Origin: Actinomyces sp. ZJ308
Lineage (GTDB): Bacteria > Actinomycetota > Actinomycetes > Actinomycetales > Actinomycetaceae
Assembly: GCF_011752065.1 (NCBI RefSeq)
Contig: NZ_JAAIJY010000002.1
Span: 1-64,000 of the forward strand
Direction of reading: 5' to 3'
Length of the DNA: 64,000 nucleotides
Positions 33,077 through 43,768 of this stretch are shown piece by piece. Below the pieces are notes generated by a model that worked only from the letters and a program-made list of their open reading frames with translations, was not told the origin of the DNA and ran no database searches. The position numbers and the translations under genes are program-made. Numbering within the stretch: position 1 is the stretch's first letter; each line of letters opens with the position of its first letter.

Positions 33077-33844
33077 ATGCCGACCACGCGCACCCGTCGA
33101 ACCTATACAACCCTGCTCGTCATGCTGACCCGCTCGACCCTGCCTGAGCCCGTCGGCCTGTTCTTCACCCTGATCCTCGCCCCGCTGCTGGTGGTGATCC
33201 TCGGCGTGCTCTTCGGCAACGAGCCCAACCCCCAGTTCGGGGGCCGTGGCTTCATGGACGCCACCTTGCCGGCCTGCGCCTGCCTCGTGGTGGGGATGAC
33301 CGGCATCATCATCCTGCCCACCAGCCAGCTCCAGCTGCGCGAGAGCGGGGCCCTGACTCGCCTGCGGGCTACGCCGCTGAGCCCGCGGGTCTTCGTGGCG
33401 GCCGACCTGACCGTCAACTTCCTCGTCAGCCTGGTAGGCATCGTGCTGGCGCTGCTGGTGGGAGCCCTCGGCTTCGGGGTGAGGCTCCAGGGCAACCCGG
33501 TGGCGGTCCTGGCCGCCGCGGCCCTTGGGCTGGTGGCCTTCCTGGCGCTGGGCTACACGCTGGCCGCCGTCTATCCGTCCTCCCGCGCCGCCACCGGGAT
33601 CGGGAACGGATTGTTCATCGTCATCATGATGACCTCCGGGGCCTTCGTCCCCCAGAGCCAGATCCCGCAGGGCGTCCAGCGAGTGGCCCGCTACTCGCCC
33701 TTCCGCTACCCGGTCGACCTCGTGCAGGGGATGTGGTCCGGCCGGTCCTGGGCGGATTATGGGACGGCGCTGGCGGTGCTCGTCGGTATGACGGTGGTCT
33801 GCGGCCTGCTGGGGGCCCGGCTGTTCCGGTGGAAGACGGCCTGA
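33077..33844 (+). CDS. ABC-2 type transporter permease
   Basis: A 255-residue membrane protein with six predicted helices. The N-terminal cytoplasmic part is followed by SLPEPVGLFFTLILAPLLVV-like sequence (here STLPEPVGLFFTLILAPLLV), then a large extracytoplasmic loop with FGGRGFMDATLPA, and ABC-2 hallmarks in the second half: FIVIMMTSGAFVPQSQIPQG and RVARYSPFRYPVDLVQGMW. It forms the exporter with the ATPase at 32107. The operon ends at palindrome R1b, 24 nt after the stop. Confidence 0.88.
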   Translation: MPTTRTRRTYTTLLVMLTRSTLPEPVGLFFTLILAPLLVVILGVLFGNEPNPQFGGRGFMDATLPACACLVVGMTGIIILPTSQLQLRESGALTRLRATPLSPRVFVAADLTVNFLVSLVGIVLALLVGALGFGVRLQGNPVAVLAAAALGLVAFLALGYTLAAVYPSSRAATGIGNGLFIVIMMTSGAFVPQSQIPQGVQRVARYSPFRYPVDLVQGMWSGRSWADYGTALAVLVGMTVVCGLLGARLFRWKTA

Positions 33845-33868
33845 CTGAGAGCCACTTATCCCTTGCGG

Positions 33869-33935
33869 CGAGCCGGGCATTTCTCGCGTAGCCGGACAGA
33901 AAAACCGTAGGGCTACGCGAGAAGTGCCCGGCTCG
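33869..33935 (+). repeat. R1b: 67-bp intergenic palindrome between convergent genes
   Basis: CGAGCCGGGCA / TGCCCGGCTCG outer stem and TCGCGTAGCC / GGCTACGCGA inner stem around a centre with GGACAGAAAAACCGTAG. It separates the convergent ABC operons (ends 33844 + and 33969 -), a position that suits a bidirectional terminator. Confidence 0.85.
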
Positions 33936-33968
33936 ATGAGGGTAGGTGGCCGCGGGAGGAAGTGACGC

Positions 33969-35057
33969 TCAGGCCAGGCGGATGCCGCGCGGCAGCCTGC
34001 CGGCCGGGACGCGCAGGCGCCGACTGGCCGTCACCACGCCGCCTGCCCCCAGAGCCATGAGCGCCACAAGGCTGGCGGGCCAGAAGGCCAGGTGGTTCGT
34101 CGTCGGGTCGTCACTGCTCGTCATCGGAGACTGTGGCGAGCCGTCATCGGAGTCGTCCCCCTCGCAGTAGTTGCGGACAACCCGCTCGGGCTTGGGGTCG
34201 CGCATGTCGTCGATCATCCTGCCGGAGATCGTCAGCGGTGACGCGCTGTAGCCGCTGCCCCTGCTGGCCGGCTGAAGCGGTACGTGCGCGGTGGCGTCCC
34301 CCAGGGCCACGAAGGGGTTGGGGGCCAGCATCCACCAGATCCGGTCGGTGCGGGTGACGTCGTGGGTGGAGGTTTCGGGCTCGGGCTGGCATACGACCTT
34401 GTCATCGGTGGAGTCGCTGTAGTTCACGTCGTAGACCACCTCGGTCTGCGTGCCGGTCACCACGGAGGAGGCGATGGCCGTGGCCAGGGGCGTTCCGACG
34501 GTCAGGGCGGCCACCACGATGTAGGTCAGCGCCGCCGATGCCGAGGGGCGCGCCGTCAGGCTGGAGAACCCCAAACCGATCGCGCACACCGCCCCCAGCG
34601 TGAAGACGAGGATGACCAGGTGGGCGACGAGCGCCTGCCAGTGCGATCCGCCCGCGACGGTCAGGATGATGAGGAAGGGTGCGGCCACCCCCAGGAAGGC
34701 GATCGCCGCGACCCAGGCCGCCAGCAGCTTGCCGACGACGATCTCCTGGCTGCGCAGCGCGGTGGCCTGCAGCAGCGCCAGGGTCGCGTCGGCCCGGTCG
34801 CCGTTGATGGATGTCGCCGACAGGGTGGGGGCCACGATGAGCCCGATCCCCAGGACGAAGCAGACGACGAGGTCGTAGAGGGCCACGAGGTAGTCGTTGG
34901 ACGGCCCGGGGCTCGTCGTCTCCACGGCGATCGTCAGCCCGCCGCACAGCAGGATGAGGACGGCCAGCCAGATCCCCAGCATGACGCGCCAGCGCGTGGC
35001 CCTCACCCGCTGGCGCAGCTCGAGCACCATGATGGTGCGCACACCGGTCCAGGTCAT
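33969..35057 (-). CDS. ABC-2 family transporter permease
   Basis: A 362-residue membrane protein. It starts VLELRQRVRATRWRVMLGIW, the typical lead-in to TM1 of ABC-2 subunits that move as a unit with an ATPase, then a short loop and a set of helices including YDLVVCFVLGIGLIVAPTLS and FLGVAAPFLIILTVAGG. Between the last helices lies an extracytoplasmic domain of about 100 residues with two cysteines (KVVCQPE, RNYCEGDD). Its ATG overlaps the ATPase stop (35054-35057), so the two are translationally coupled. The cargo is unknown. The gene converges on R1b. Confidence 0.85.
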   Translation of the reverse strand: MTWTGVRTIMVLELRQRVRATRWRVMLGIWLAVLILLCGGLTIAVETTSPGPSNDYLVALYDLVVCFVLGIGLIVAPTLSATSINGDRADATLALLQATALRSQEIVVGKLLAAWVAAIAFLGVAAPFLIILTVAGGSHWQALVAHLVILVFTLGAVCAIGLGFSSLTARPSASAALTYIVVAALTVGTPLATAIASSVVTGTQTEVVYDVNYSDSTDDKVVCQPEPETSTHDVTRTDRIWWMLAPNPFVALGDATAHVPLQPASRGSGYSASPLTISGRMIDDMRDPKPERVVRNYCEGDDSDDGSPQSPMTSSDDPTTNHLAFWPASLVALMALGAGGVVTASRRLRVPAGRLPRGIRLA

Positions 35058-35998
35058 CGGCGTTCTCCTTCCAGGGCCAGGTAGGTCTCCTCCAGGGTTC
35101 CCGGCAGCGGGGCGAAGGAGACGACCTCCACCCCGGCCTCGACGGCCTCGCGCAGCAGACGGGCCGCCGCCGCGTCGTCGGCCACCGGCAGGCGCACGGT
35201 CCCGTCCTCCTCCGGCGTGACAGGCAGCTGCGCGGAGCCGGCCCAGTCGTTGAGGCGCCCTGCGTCCAGGGCTCGCATCCGCCAGGTCCGTCGCACCGGC
35301 GCCGGGTGCGTGGCGCCGTCGGCCGCGGCGTCTCCGACCGGTACCGGGTCCGATGGCGAGGGGACGGCGGTTCCGCGGGACATGAAGACGACGCCGTCGA
35401 CCATCTCCTCCATCTCCGACAGGATGTGGCTGGAGAGCAGGACCGTGGTGCCGCCCGAGGCCAGGTCGCGCAGCAGGATGCGCAGGTCGGCGCGCGAGCG
35501 CGGGTCCATGCCGGCGGCCGGCTCGTCCAGGAGCAGGACCTTGGGGGCGTGGATGAGGGCGCGGGCCAGGCCCAGGCGCTGCTTCTGGCCCCGGGAGAGT
35601 ACCCGGGCGGGCGTGCGCGCCAGCTCGTCGAGGTGGACCAGGGTGAGCATCTCGACGGCGCGGGTGCGGGCGGTATCGGCGTCCATCCCCTGGGCGGCGG
35701 CGAAGGTCAGGAGGATCTCGGTGCAGGTCAGGGAGTCCCAGGTGCCGAAGGCGTCGGGCATCCAGCCCACGGCGCGGTGGATCTCGCGGGACTGGGTGAC
35801 CGGGTCCAGGCCCGCGACGCGGATCGTCCCGGAGTCCGGGGCCAGGAGGGCCGCGAGCATGAGCAGCAGCGTCGTCTTGCCTGCGCCGTTGGGGCCGACC
35901 AGGCCGGTGACGGCGCCGTCGGGCACCGACATATCCAGCTGGCGCACCGCGGGCGAGCGACCGAAGAAGCGGGTGAGCTGAGAGACTTCAATGCCCAT
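35054..35998 (-). CDS. ABC transporter ATP-binding protein
   Basis: A 314-residue ATPase. Walker A GPNGAGKTT (about 36-44), Q-loop region AVGWMPDAFG, signature LSRGQKQRLGLARAL, Walker B KVLLLDEPAAGMDP and H-loop LLSSHILSEMEEM are complete. The signature Ser-Arg-Gly-Gln is a usual variant in this ABC-2 subgroup. The C-terminal 90 residues form the accessory domain, interrupted by a Pro/Ala-rich loop. First gene of a two-gene operon with the permease at 33969. The upstream region is shared with lysC, which reads the other way. Confidence 0.92.
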   Translation of the reverse strand: MGIEVSQLTRFFGRSPAVRQLDMSVPDGAVTGLVGPNGAGKTTLLLMLAALLAPDSGTIRVAGLDPVTQSREIHRAVGWMPDAFGTWDSLTCTEILLTFAAAQGMDADTARTRAVEMLTLVHLDELARTPARVLSRGQKQRLGLARALIHAPKVLLLDEPAAGMDPRSRADLRILLRDLASGGTTVLLSSHILSEMEEMVDGVVFMSRGTAVPSPSDPVPVGDAAADGATHPAPVRRTWRMRALDAGRLNDWAGSAQLPVTPEEDGTVRLPVADDAAAARLLREAVEAGVEVVSFAPLPGTLEETYLALEGERR

Positions 35999-36248
35999 AA
36001 GGAGAGACTACCGTGTGGAAGGTTGCGGTGACACAGGTGGAGGAAGGCAAGTGCGGCCACTGTGAGAGCCGCGTGATATGTCGGCAACACGGTGCATCGT
36101 ATGCTTGACCCAGCCACGCCGTCGTGGGCGCCGCGCGGCGTCGGCTTCACACCTCGGAAGCCCCTGCGGGGCCGCCCGCTGCGCTGCGCGGCAGTTGACA
36201 GCAGGACTGACTGATACAGGACTGACCCGAGGACCCGAGGAGCGCCAC

Positions 36249-38863
<2,615 letters not shown>

Positions 38864-38886
38864 GGCTGTCCCCTTTCCTCCTCCGC

Positions 38887-38980
38887 CGAGCCGGGCATTT
38901 TTCGCGTAGCCCGACAGAAATTCTGTTGTCCTCCGCGAGAAATGCCCGGCTCGGTGTCTGCGCGGTCAGTGCGGCCGACG
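38887..38980 (+). repeat. R1c plus 27-bp extension, left direct repeat of the ParDE cassette
   Basis: A full R1 palindrome (GAGCCGGGCATTTTTCGCG ... CGCGAGAAATGCCCGGCTCG) followed by GTGTCTGCGCGGTCAGTGCG and GCCGACG. The 93 bp from 38888 to 38980 match 39679-39771 at 90 positions by eye. The 27-bp extension is not found after R1a or R1b, so the pair at 38.9/39.7 kb is a local duplication rather than two independent R1 insertions. Confidence 0.9.
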
Positions 38981-39035
38981 ATCCTCCCAGGAGCCCGGTG
39001 TAGAGTCCCGTCCATCAGAGGAGAGGAGGTGCCCT

Positions 39036-39308
39036 GTGTGCAGACAAGTGAGTGTCACTCTGCCGAGTCATCTGGCGGACGAGCTGGAGCAGCGCGTCGC
39101 CTCGGGTGCCTACGCCGACCGCAGCGAGGCAGTCACTGATGGGCTTCGGGAGCTGTTCGCCCGCGAGGAGGCTGTTGACGCCTGGCTGCGCGGTGACGTG
39201 GCGTCGGCGTATGACGAGCTGAGGGCTGATCCCTCGTTGGCCCTGGATGCCTCGCAGGTGCGCGCCCACATCGCGGCCCATCACTCCCGCCGTACCTCCG
39301 AGGCCTGA
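39036..39308 (+). CDS. ParD-type antitoxin
   Basis: A 90-residue antitoxin. The N-terminal ribbon-helix-helix reads VSVTLPSHLADELEQRVASG, then AYADRSEAVTDGLRELFARE: a basic/hydrophobic strand followed by two amphipathic helices, as in ParD/CopG proteins. The C-terminal half is an acidic and Ala-rich arm (VASAYDELRADPSLALDA), the part expected to wrap the toxin. Start GTG 39036 follows GGAGAGGAGG at good spacing. It precedes the toxin gene by 9 nt. Family knowledge: the dimer neutralises the toxin and represses the operon promoter. Confidence 0.85.
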   Translation: MCRQVSVTLPSHLADELEQRVASGAYADRSEAVTDGLRELFAREEAVDAWLRGDVASAYDELRADPSLALDASQVRAHIAAHHSRRTSEA

Positions 39309-39317
39309 GGACGATCC

Positions 39318-39632
39318 GTGACCCGGCGTGTGGGCTACTCTCCGCAGGCGCAGCGTCATCTGACCGATCTCTACGACTGGATCGCGTACAAGTCTGGCTT
39401 CCCCGATCGCGCCGAGGCCTACGTGACCGCGCTGATGGACCGGTGCGATGCGCTGGCCGACTTCCCGATGGTTGGTCGCGCTCGCGACGACATCCGCCCC
39501 GGTCTGCGCACCATCGGGTTTCGCCGGCGTGCTGTCATCGCTTTCGCCGTCACTGATGAGGCGATTGAGATCATCGGTATCTACTACGGCGGGCGCGACT
39601 ATGGTCCGCTTCTGCATGCCGACGACGAATGA
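39318..39632 (+). CDS. ParE/RelE-superfamily toxin
   Basis: A 104-residue basic toxin of the ParE/RelE fold. It opens with VGYSPQAQRHLTDLYDWIAY, then a helical hairpin, and ends with FRRRAVIAFAVTDEAIEIIG and IYYGGRDYGPLL; the two closing beta strands with I-x-G-I-Y-Y-G-G are typical of ParE. ParE toxins target DNA gyrase, RelE relatives the ribosome; the sequence fits ParE better, as no RelE catalytic Arg/Lys/Tyr set is apparent. Start GTG 39318 follows GAGGA. Operon with ParD. The whole module sits between direct repeats R1c and R1d. Confidence 0.85.
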   Translation: MTRRVGYSPQAQRHLTDLYDWIAYKSGFPDRAEAYVTALMDRCDALADFPMVGRARDDIRPGLRTIGFRRRAVIAFAVTDEAIEIIGIYYGGRDYGPLLHADDE

Positions 39633-39677
39633 CTGAGCTTGTGAATCTTTGTGCAGCATCGCCCTCGCCCTCTGCCC

Positions 39678-39771
39678 TGAGCCGGGCATTTTTCGCGTAG
39701 CCGGACAGAAATTCTGTTGTCCTACGCGAGAGATGCCCGGCTCGGTGTCTGCGCGGTCAGTGCGGCCGACG
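39678..39771 (+). repeat. R1d plus 27-bp extension, right direct repeat of the ParDE cassette
   Basis: Second copy of the 93-bp unit that starts at 38888, with three substitutions, one of which (CTACGCG for CTCCGCG) restores a pair in the inner stem. It lies 47 nt after the toxin stop codon and 27 nt before the end of the minus-strand channel gene. Confidence 0.9.
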
Positions 39772-39797
39772 TCGGACCGGAAGACGGGTGGACGCGG

Positions 39798-40547
39798 TCA
39801 GGTGCCCGAGCCGCGTTCCTCCAGGAGACGGTCGATGCGCCGGCTCAGCTCACTGACCTGCTGCTGGAGGGCGGCCACCTGCGCCTGCGTGGCGGCCTCC
39901 TGCTCGGCGTTCTCCTCCTCGACCAGCGAGACGATCCACGACGCCAGGGTCGCCGTGACGACACCGATGAGCGCCACGCCGCCGATCATGAGCAGCGCCG
40001 CGATGCAGCGCCCTTGCGTGGTCATCGGGGTGGTGTCGCCGTAGCCGATGGTGGTGATGGTCGTCAGCGCCCACCACAGGGCCTGACCGAAGGTCCGGAT
40101 CGAGGAGCCCGGTTCCTGGCGCTCCGCCTCCAGCGTGGCCAGCGCCGAGGTGAAGATGAGCAGGCCCGCGCTTCCGACCGTGTAGAGGGTGATGCGTCCG
40201 CGCAGTGCGGTGCCGGCGCTGCGCTGCATGACGCCCACGAGCGTCACCAGGCGCAGGAGGCGCAGTGGCCGCAGGACTGGCAGGGCGAGCACCGCCAGGT
40301 CCGGCAGGTGATGGAGGAACCAGCGTCCCCGGTTCGGCGCCAGGACCAGGCGCACGAGGTAGTCGACGCCGAACAGGGCCCATACGACGTCGATGACCAG
40401 CTCGGCGGAGGCCTTGGCCGCGCCCTGCGCGCTGAGCACCTGCCAGGCGTAGGCGCCCAGGAAGACGACGGCGGCGCCGGTCAGCGGCCACTCGGTCGCC
40501 CGCTCCCACGCCCGCAGTCGAGCGCCCGTGCTCTCCTTGGTCGGCAT
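39798..40547 (-). CDS. Voltage-gated-type potassium channel subunit
   Basis: A 249-residue 6-TM channel protein. A voltage-sensor-like domain comes first (TM1 from AAVVFLGAYAWQV; TM4 as ALPVLRPLRLLRLVTLVGVM, with Arg at every third position), followed by TM5, the pore helix and the filter WALTTITTIGYGDTTP, then TM6 (AALLMIGGVALIGVVTATLA). A C-terminal coiled coil (QAQVAALQQQVSELSRRIDR, heptad pattern) probably assembles the tetramer. The TIGYGD filter predicts potassium selectivity. ATG 40547 (MPTKESTG) is preferred to the longer frame, which adds unrelated residues. Its end adjoins repeat R1d. Confidence 0.88.
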   Translation of the reverse strand: MPTKESTGARLRAWERATEWPLTGAAVVFLGAYAWQVLSAQGAAKASAELVIDVVWALFGVDYLVRLVLAPNRGRWFLHHLPDLAVLALPVLRPLRLLRLVTLVGVMQRSAGTALRGRITLYTVGSAGLLIFTSALATLEAERQEPGSSIRTFGQALWWALTTITTIGYGDTTPMTTQGRCIAALLMIGGVALIGVVTATLASWIVSLVEEENAEQEAATQAQVAALQQQVSELSRRIDRLLEERGSGT

Positions 40548-40613
40548 GCCCCGATGGTAGACCTCGTCCGCCGGCTGCGTGCCGCCCTCGCCGATGGAGG
40601 CATGCGGCACTGA

Positions 40614-40740
40614 CGGGGACCTTCGACGCCCCGGGGACGTGTCGCGCGTACGGGGACAGAAATCCTGTACCCGACGGCGCAGAACGTCCCCGGCCGTGAG
40701 AGGGGCGCACCCGTTCGCGTGGGATGTCCCCGGCCGCGAG
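40614..40740 (+). repeat. R2a: divergent copy of the GGGGACAT palindromic repeat
   Basis: Contains CGGGGACCTTCGACGCC, then lacks about 20 bp present in R2b/R2c, and goes on with GGGGACGTGTCGCGCGTACG / GACAGAAATCCTGTACCC and GTCCCCGGCCG. A second partial right arm (CACCCGTTCGCGTGGGATGT, then CCCCGGCCGCGAG) follows. It lies between the channel and malic enzyme genes, which read in the same direction. Confidence 0.75.
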
Positions 40741-40781
40741 AAGGGTGAGTGAAAAGGGCGAAGGGCGCGCCCGTGAACGCC

Positions 40782-40812
40782 GAAGGCCCCACAGGTGGGG
40801 GCGGGGCCCTTC
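40782..40812 (-). terminator. Terminator of the malic enzyme gene
   Basis: GAAGGCCCC / GGGGCCCTTC (one bulge) with an inner CCAC/GTGG extension, 12 nt beyond the malic enzyme stop codon. Confidence 0.65.
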
Positions 40813-40823
40813 GCACCGGCTCC

Positions 40824-42470
40824 TCAGACGACCTCGGGGTAGACCGGCTGCCACATGGCGTCCTGGACCGCCTGGATGAGGTTGTCGTGCTGGATGGTGG
40901 CGACGCCGTCGGCCTCGGCCTGGCGGGCGACGGCGACGGCGACCGTCGCCGAGGAGGCGCGCAGGTTCTCCACCGGCGGCAGCAGGGCCGCACCGGGCGC
41001 CGTCGGGTCCACCTGGCTCGCCACCGCCTGAGCGGCGGCGAGCAGCATGCCGTCGGTCACCCGGCTCGCCCCCGAAACGATGACCCCCAGGCCCAGACCC
41101 GGGTAGAGCAGCGCGTTGTTGCCCTGCCCGATCGTGAACGTGGTCCCCTCGTAGTCGAAGGGCTCCACCGGGATGCCCGTGGCGACCAGCGCCTTGCCGT
41201 CGGACCAGGCGACGACGTCGGCCGGTATGGCCTCGATCCGCTCGGTGGGGTTGGACAGCGGCAGGACGATGGGGCGCTCGACGCCGCTGCTCATCTCCTC
41301 GATGACCTCCCGGGTGAAGGCCCCGTGGTCCGTGGAGGTACCGATGAGAACCGTGGGGTGGACCCGCCGCACCGTCTCCAGCAGACCGATCCGGCCGTGC
41401 TCGCGCGTCCAGTCGGAGACCTCGGAGGCCGGGCGGGCGTAGGCCTGCTGGTAGTCGGGCAGGTCCTTCATGTCGTCGGTGACCAGGCCCTCCCGGTCGA
41501 TGAGCCAGATGCGTGAGCGCGCCTCGTCCGGGCTGAGGCCGTCGCGGACCATGCCCGCGTGGATCTGGTCGGCCATCCCCGTGCCGGCGGTGCCGGCGCC
41601 GTAGACGACAAGACGCTGGTCGGCGAAGTTCTGGCCGGTGACCTTCATGCCGGAGATCACCGCGGCGATGACGATGGCGCCGGTGCCCTGCATGTCGTCA
41701 TTGAAGATGCGGTACTGGTCGCGGTTGGCCAGCAGGATGCGGCGCGCGTTGGACGGGCCGAAGTCCTCGAAGTGGAGCAGCGCGTGGGGGAAGAGCTCGC
41801 CGGCCACGGACAGGTACTCGGCAATGAGGTCGTCATAGCGCTGGCCGCGCACGCGCGCGTGCCGCTCGCCCAGGTAGGCGGGGTCGTTGAGGAGGGCCTC
41901 GTTGTCGGTGCCGCAGTCCAGGTTGACGGCGATCGTGCGCTCGGGGTGGATGCCGGCGGCGGCCGTGTAGACGGCGAGCTTGCCCACGGAGATGTCGGTG
42001 CCGTTGACGCCCCAGTCGCCGATGCCCAGGATCTCCTCGGCGTCGGAGACCACCACCAGGTCGACGTCGTCAGGGCCCAGCCCCAGGTTCTCCAGGGAGG
42101 GGCGCACGTCCTCGATGCGGTCCACGGACAGGTAGACGGCGCGTGACCTGCGGTAGTCGCGGCTCCACTTCTTGATGGCCTCGCCGATCGTGGGGTCGTA
42201 GACGATCGGGAGCAGCTCGGCGAGGTGGTCGGTGAGCACCCGGTAGTAGAGGACCTCGTTGCGGTTGTGGAGCTGGTCGAGGAAGACGTACTTGTCCAGG
42301 TTCGTGGGCTGGGAGCACAGCTGCGCGTAGGTGCGGGCCGCCTGCTGGTCGAGGGTCTCGACGGCGGAGGGGAAGCGACCGATGAGCCCGAGCCGACGTC
42401 GCTCCTCCTGGGAGAAGGCCGTGCCGCGGTTGGTCAGGGGGTCGGTGATGATGGACGGTTTGGCAGGCAT
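40824..42470 (-). CDS. maeA: NAD-type malic enzyme (oxaloacetate-decarboxylating malate dehydrogenase)
   Basis: A 548-residue enzyme of the large (SfcA/MaeA) malic enzyme class, converting malate to pyruvate and CO2 with NAD(P)+ reduction. The N-terminal domain has VFLDQLHNRNEVLYYRVLTD and IVYDPTIGEAIKKWS (catalytic Tyr of the YDPT / YTPT motif); next come VVVSDAEEILGIGDWGVNG, HFEDFGPSNA and FNDDMQGTGA (metal ligands E-D and D), and the Rossmann motif VVYGAGTAGTGMA. The late LPLSNPTERIEA and QGNNALLYPGLGLG are conserved. A malolactic enzyme would look similar, so the product cannot be fixed. GAGGAG precedes the ATG. An RpiR regulator lies 194 bp upstream on the same strand. Confidence 0.88.
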   Translation of the reverse strand: MPAKPSIITDPLTNRGTAFSQEERRRLGLIGRFPSAVETLDQQAARTYAQLCSQPTNLDKYVFLDQLHNRNEVLYYRVLTDHLAELLPIVYDPTIGEAIKKWSRDYRRSRAVYLSVDRIEDVRPSLENLGLGPDDVDLVVVSDAEEILGIGDWGVNGTDISVGKLAVYTAAAGIHPERTIAVNLDCGTDNEALLNDPAYLGERHARVRGQRYDDLIAEYLSVAGELFPHALLHFEDFGPSNARRILLANRDQYRIFNDDMQGTGAIVIAAVISGMKVTGQNFADQRLVVYGAGTAGTGMADQIHAGMVRDGLSPDEARSRIWLIDREGLVTDDMKDLPDYQQAYARPASEVSDWTREHGRIGLLETVRRVHPTVLIGTSTDHGAFTREVIEEMSSGVERPIVLPLSNPTERIEAIPADVVAWSDGKALVATGIPVEPFDYEGTTFTIGQGNNALLYPGLGLGVIVSGASRVTDGMLLAAAQAVASQVDPTAPGAALLPPVENLRASSATVAVAVARQAEADGVATIQHDNLIQAVQDAMWQPVYPEVV

Positions 42471-42501
42471 GTGGTCTCCTCGGAAGCGGCTGGAGCTGTT
42501 C

Positions 42502-42547
42502 GTCAGTTTAGTGACGATCTTAGTGGGTGGATAGAAGTAAACTAACT
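42502..42547 (-). promoter_or_regulatory. Malic enzyme promoter with inverted repeats
   Basis: On the minus strand TTAGTT (42545-42540) and TAAGAT (42522-42517) are spaced by 17 nt and would start RNA about 40 nt before the gene. AGTTTAGT (42505-42512) and AGTAAACT (42536-42543) form an inverted repeat (7 of 8) flanking the -10/-35 spacer, and could be bound by the RpiR-type regulator encoded just upstream. Confidence 0.45.
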
Positions 42548-42664
42548 ACTCTTCCTGGAGCGCGTCCACCGGTGCCGGTTCCGCGGTGGATCGGGCGGGA
42601 GGCAGTGCGGGAGTCAGTCGGAGTCGGTGGGAGTCGTCTGGAGGACGGCGGGACGGCTCCGCCG

Positions 42665-43534
42665 TCACAGGTAGCCGCGCATGAGGTCGAAGGTCTCCTC
42701 GACGGCTTCGGCGCGGCGGTGCTCGGGGTGCTCAGCCGCCACCGCGTCGAGAACCGCCTCGAGGACGACGAGCGTGGCCGCGCGCGTCCGGAACATCGCC
42801 TCCTGGCTGATCGACGGCGTGGTCAGAAGGATGTCCGCCATGGGCACGAGCGGCCCGGTGCGTCGGTTGGTCAGGAGGATCGAGGTGGCGCCGCGCTGGC
42901 GCGCCAGGCGCAGCAGGGCCTCGATCGGGGAGGGATGGCGGTCGAAGGTCGCGGCGAGGACGACGGCGTCGTCCCCCAGGCCGGCCAGCGCGTGCGCCCA
43001 GCGGTCGGTTCCCTCCAGAATGACGACGTCGCCCCTGAGGTAGGACAGCAGGAGACCGAAGTACTGCATGAGGGGCCGGCCCGTGGCGACGGCACCCAGG
43101 TAGAGGGGGCGATCGGCGTCGCCGACCAGGGCGCAGGTGCGGGTGAAGGCCTCCTCGTCGATCGCCGTGGGACAACCGGAGAGCACCTCTTGAGCAGCGG
43201 TGACGCGCCGATCGAGGATGGACCGCGGAGACGATGCGGTCTCGGCGCGGTCGTCACGCAGCCGTCGAAGGCGTTCGACCGGCAGGGACAGGTCCTCGCG
43301 CACGCCGGCGCGCAGGCTGCGGCTCATGGCGCGGAAGTCGGGGTACCCGAGCTTGCGCGCGAACCGGCCCGCCGTCGCCGAGGAGACCCCCACGGCCCGA
43401 CAGACCTCCTCGAGGTTGAGCAGGGCGGCACCGGGCAGGTTGTCCTCATAGAAACGGGCGACGTCGAGCTCGCGCGAGGTGAGGCGGGCGGACGCGAGCC
43501 GGTTCAGAAAAGGAGTGTCCTCGGATGGCTCCAC
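42665..43534 (-). CDS. MurR/RpiR-family transcriptional regulator
   Basis: A 289-residue regulator. The N-terminal RpiR helix-turn-helix domain reads LTSRELDVARFYEDNLPGAA, then LLNLEEVCRAVGVSSATAGRFARKLGYPDF. The C-terminal SIS (sugar isomerase) domain spans about 120-270, with LYLGAVATGRPLMQYFGLLL and an 'ATSILLTNRRTGPLVPMADI' strand; many RpiR proteins sense phosphosugars through this domain. It is on the same strand as, and upstream of, malic enzyme, whose promoter holds an inverted repeat, so control of malate or pyruvate metabolism is a reasonable guess. Confidence 0.88.
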   Translation of the reverse strand: MEPSEDTPFLNRLASARLTSRELDVARFYEDNLPGAALLNLEEVCRAVGVSSATAGRFARKLGYPDFRAMSRSLRAGVREDLSLPVERLRRLRDDRAETASSPRSILDRRVTAAQEVLSGCPTAIDEEAFTRTCALVGDADRPLYLGAVATGRPLMQYFGLLLSYLRGDVVILEGTDRWAHALAGLGDDAVVLAATFDRHPSPIEALLRLARQRGATSILLTNRRTGPLVPMADILLTTPSISQEAMFRTRAATLVVLEAVLDAVAAEHPEHRRAEAVEETFDLMRGYL

Positions 43535-43627
43535 AGCCCCAATCTATCGAAGTCGCCAGGGCTGAACAGGGCCGGGGCGGTCGGCCCGGCCCGTGGGACT
43601 CGGCCGTGGCCCTCGCCCGCGCGCTCG

Positions 43628-43741
43628 CGGGGACATTCGACGCCGTCGGGGACATTTCTGCGCGGCCGGGGGCGTGTCGCGCGTACGGGGACAGAATTCC
43701 TGCACCCGCACGCGCAGGATGTCCCCGGCCGTGGGGAGGGG
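43628..43741 (+). repeat. R2b: left direct repeat of the Fic cassette
   Basis: 114 bp starting CGGGGACATTCGACGCCGTC. The inner palindrome pairs GGCCGGGG with CCCCGGCC and GCGCGTACGGG with CCCGCACGCGC around a GGACAGAATTCCTG centre. It matches R2c (45098-45211) at 112 of 114 positions by eye and lies 27 nt beyond the Fic stop codon. Confidence 0.9.
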
Positions 43742-43768
43742 GCGGGATAAGGCCACGTCAGGTGCACG

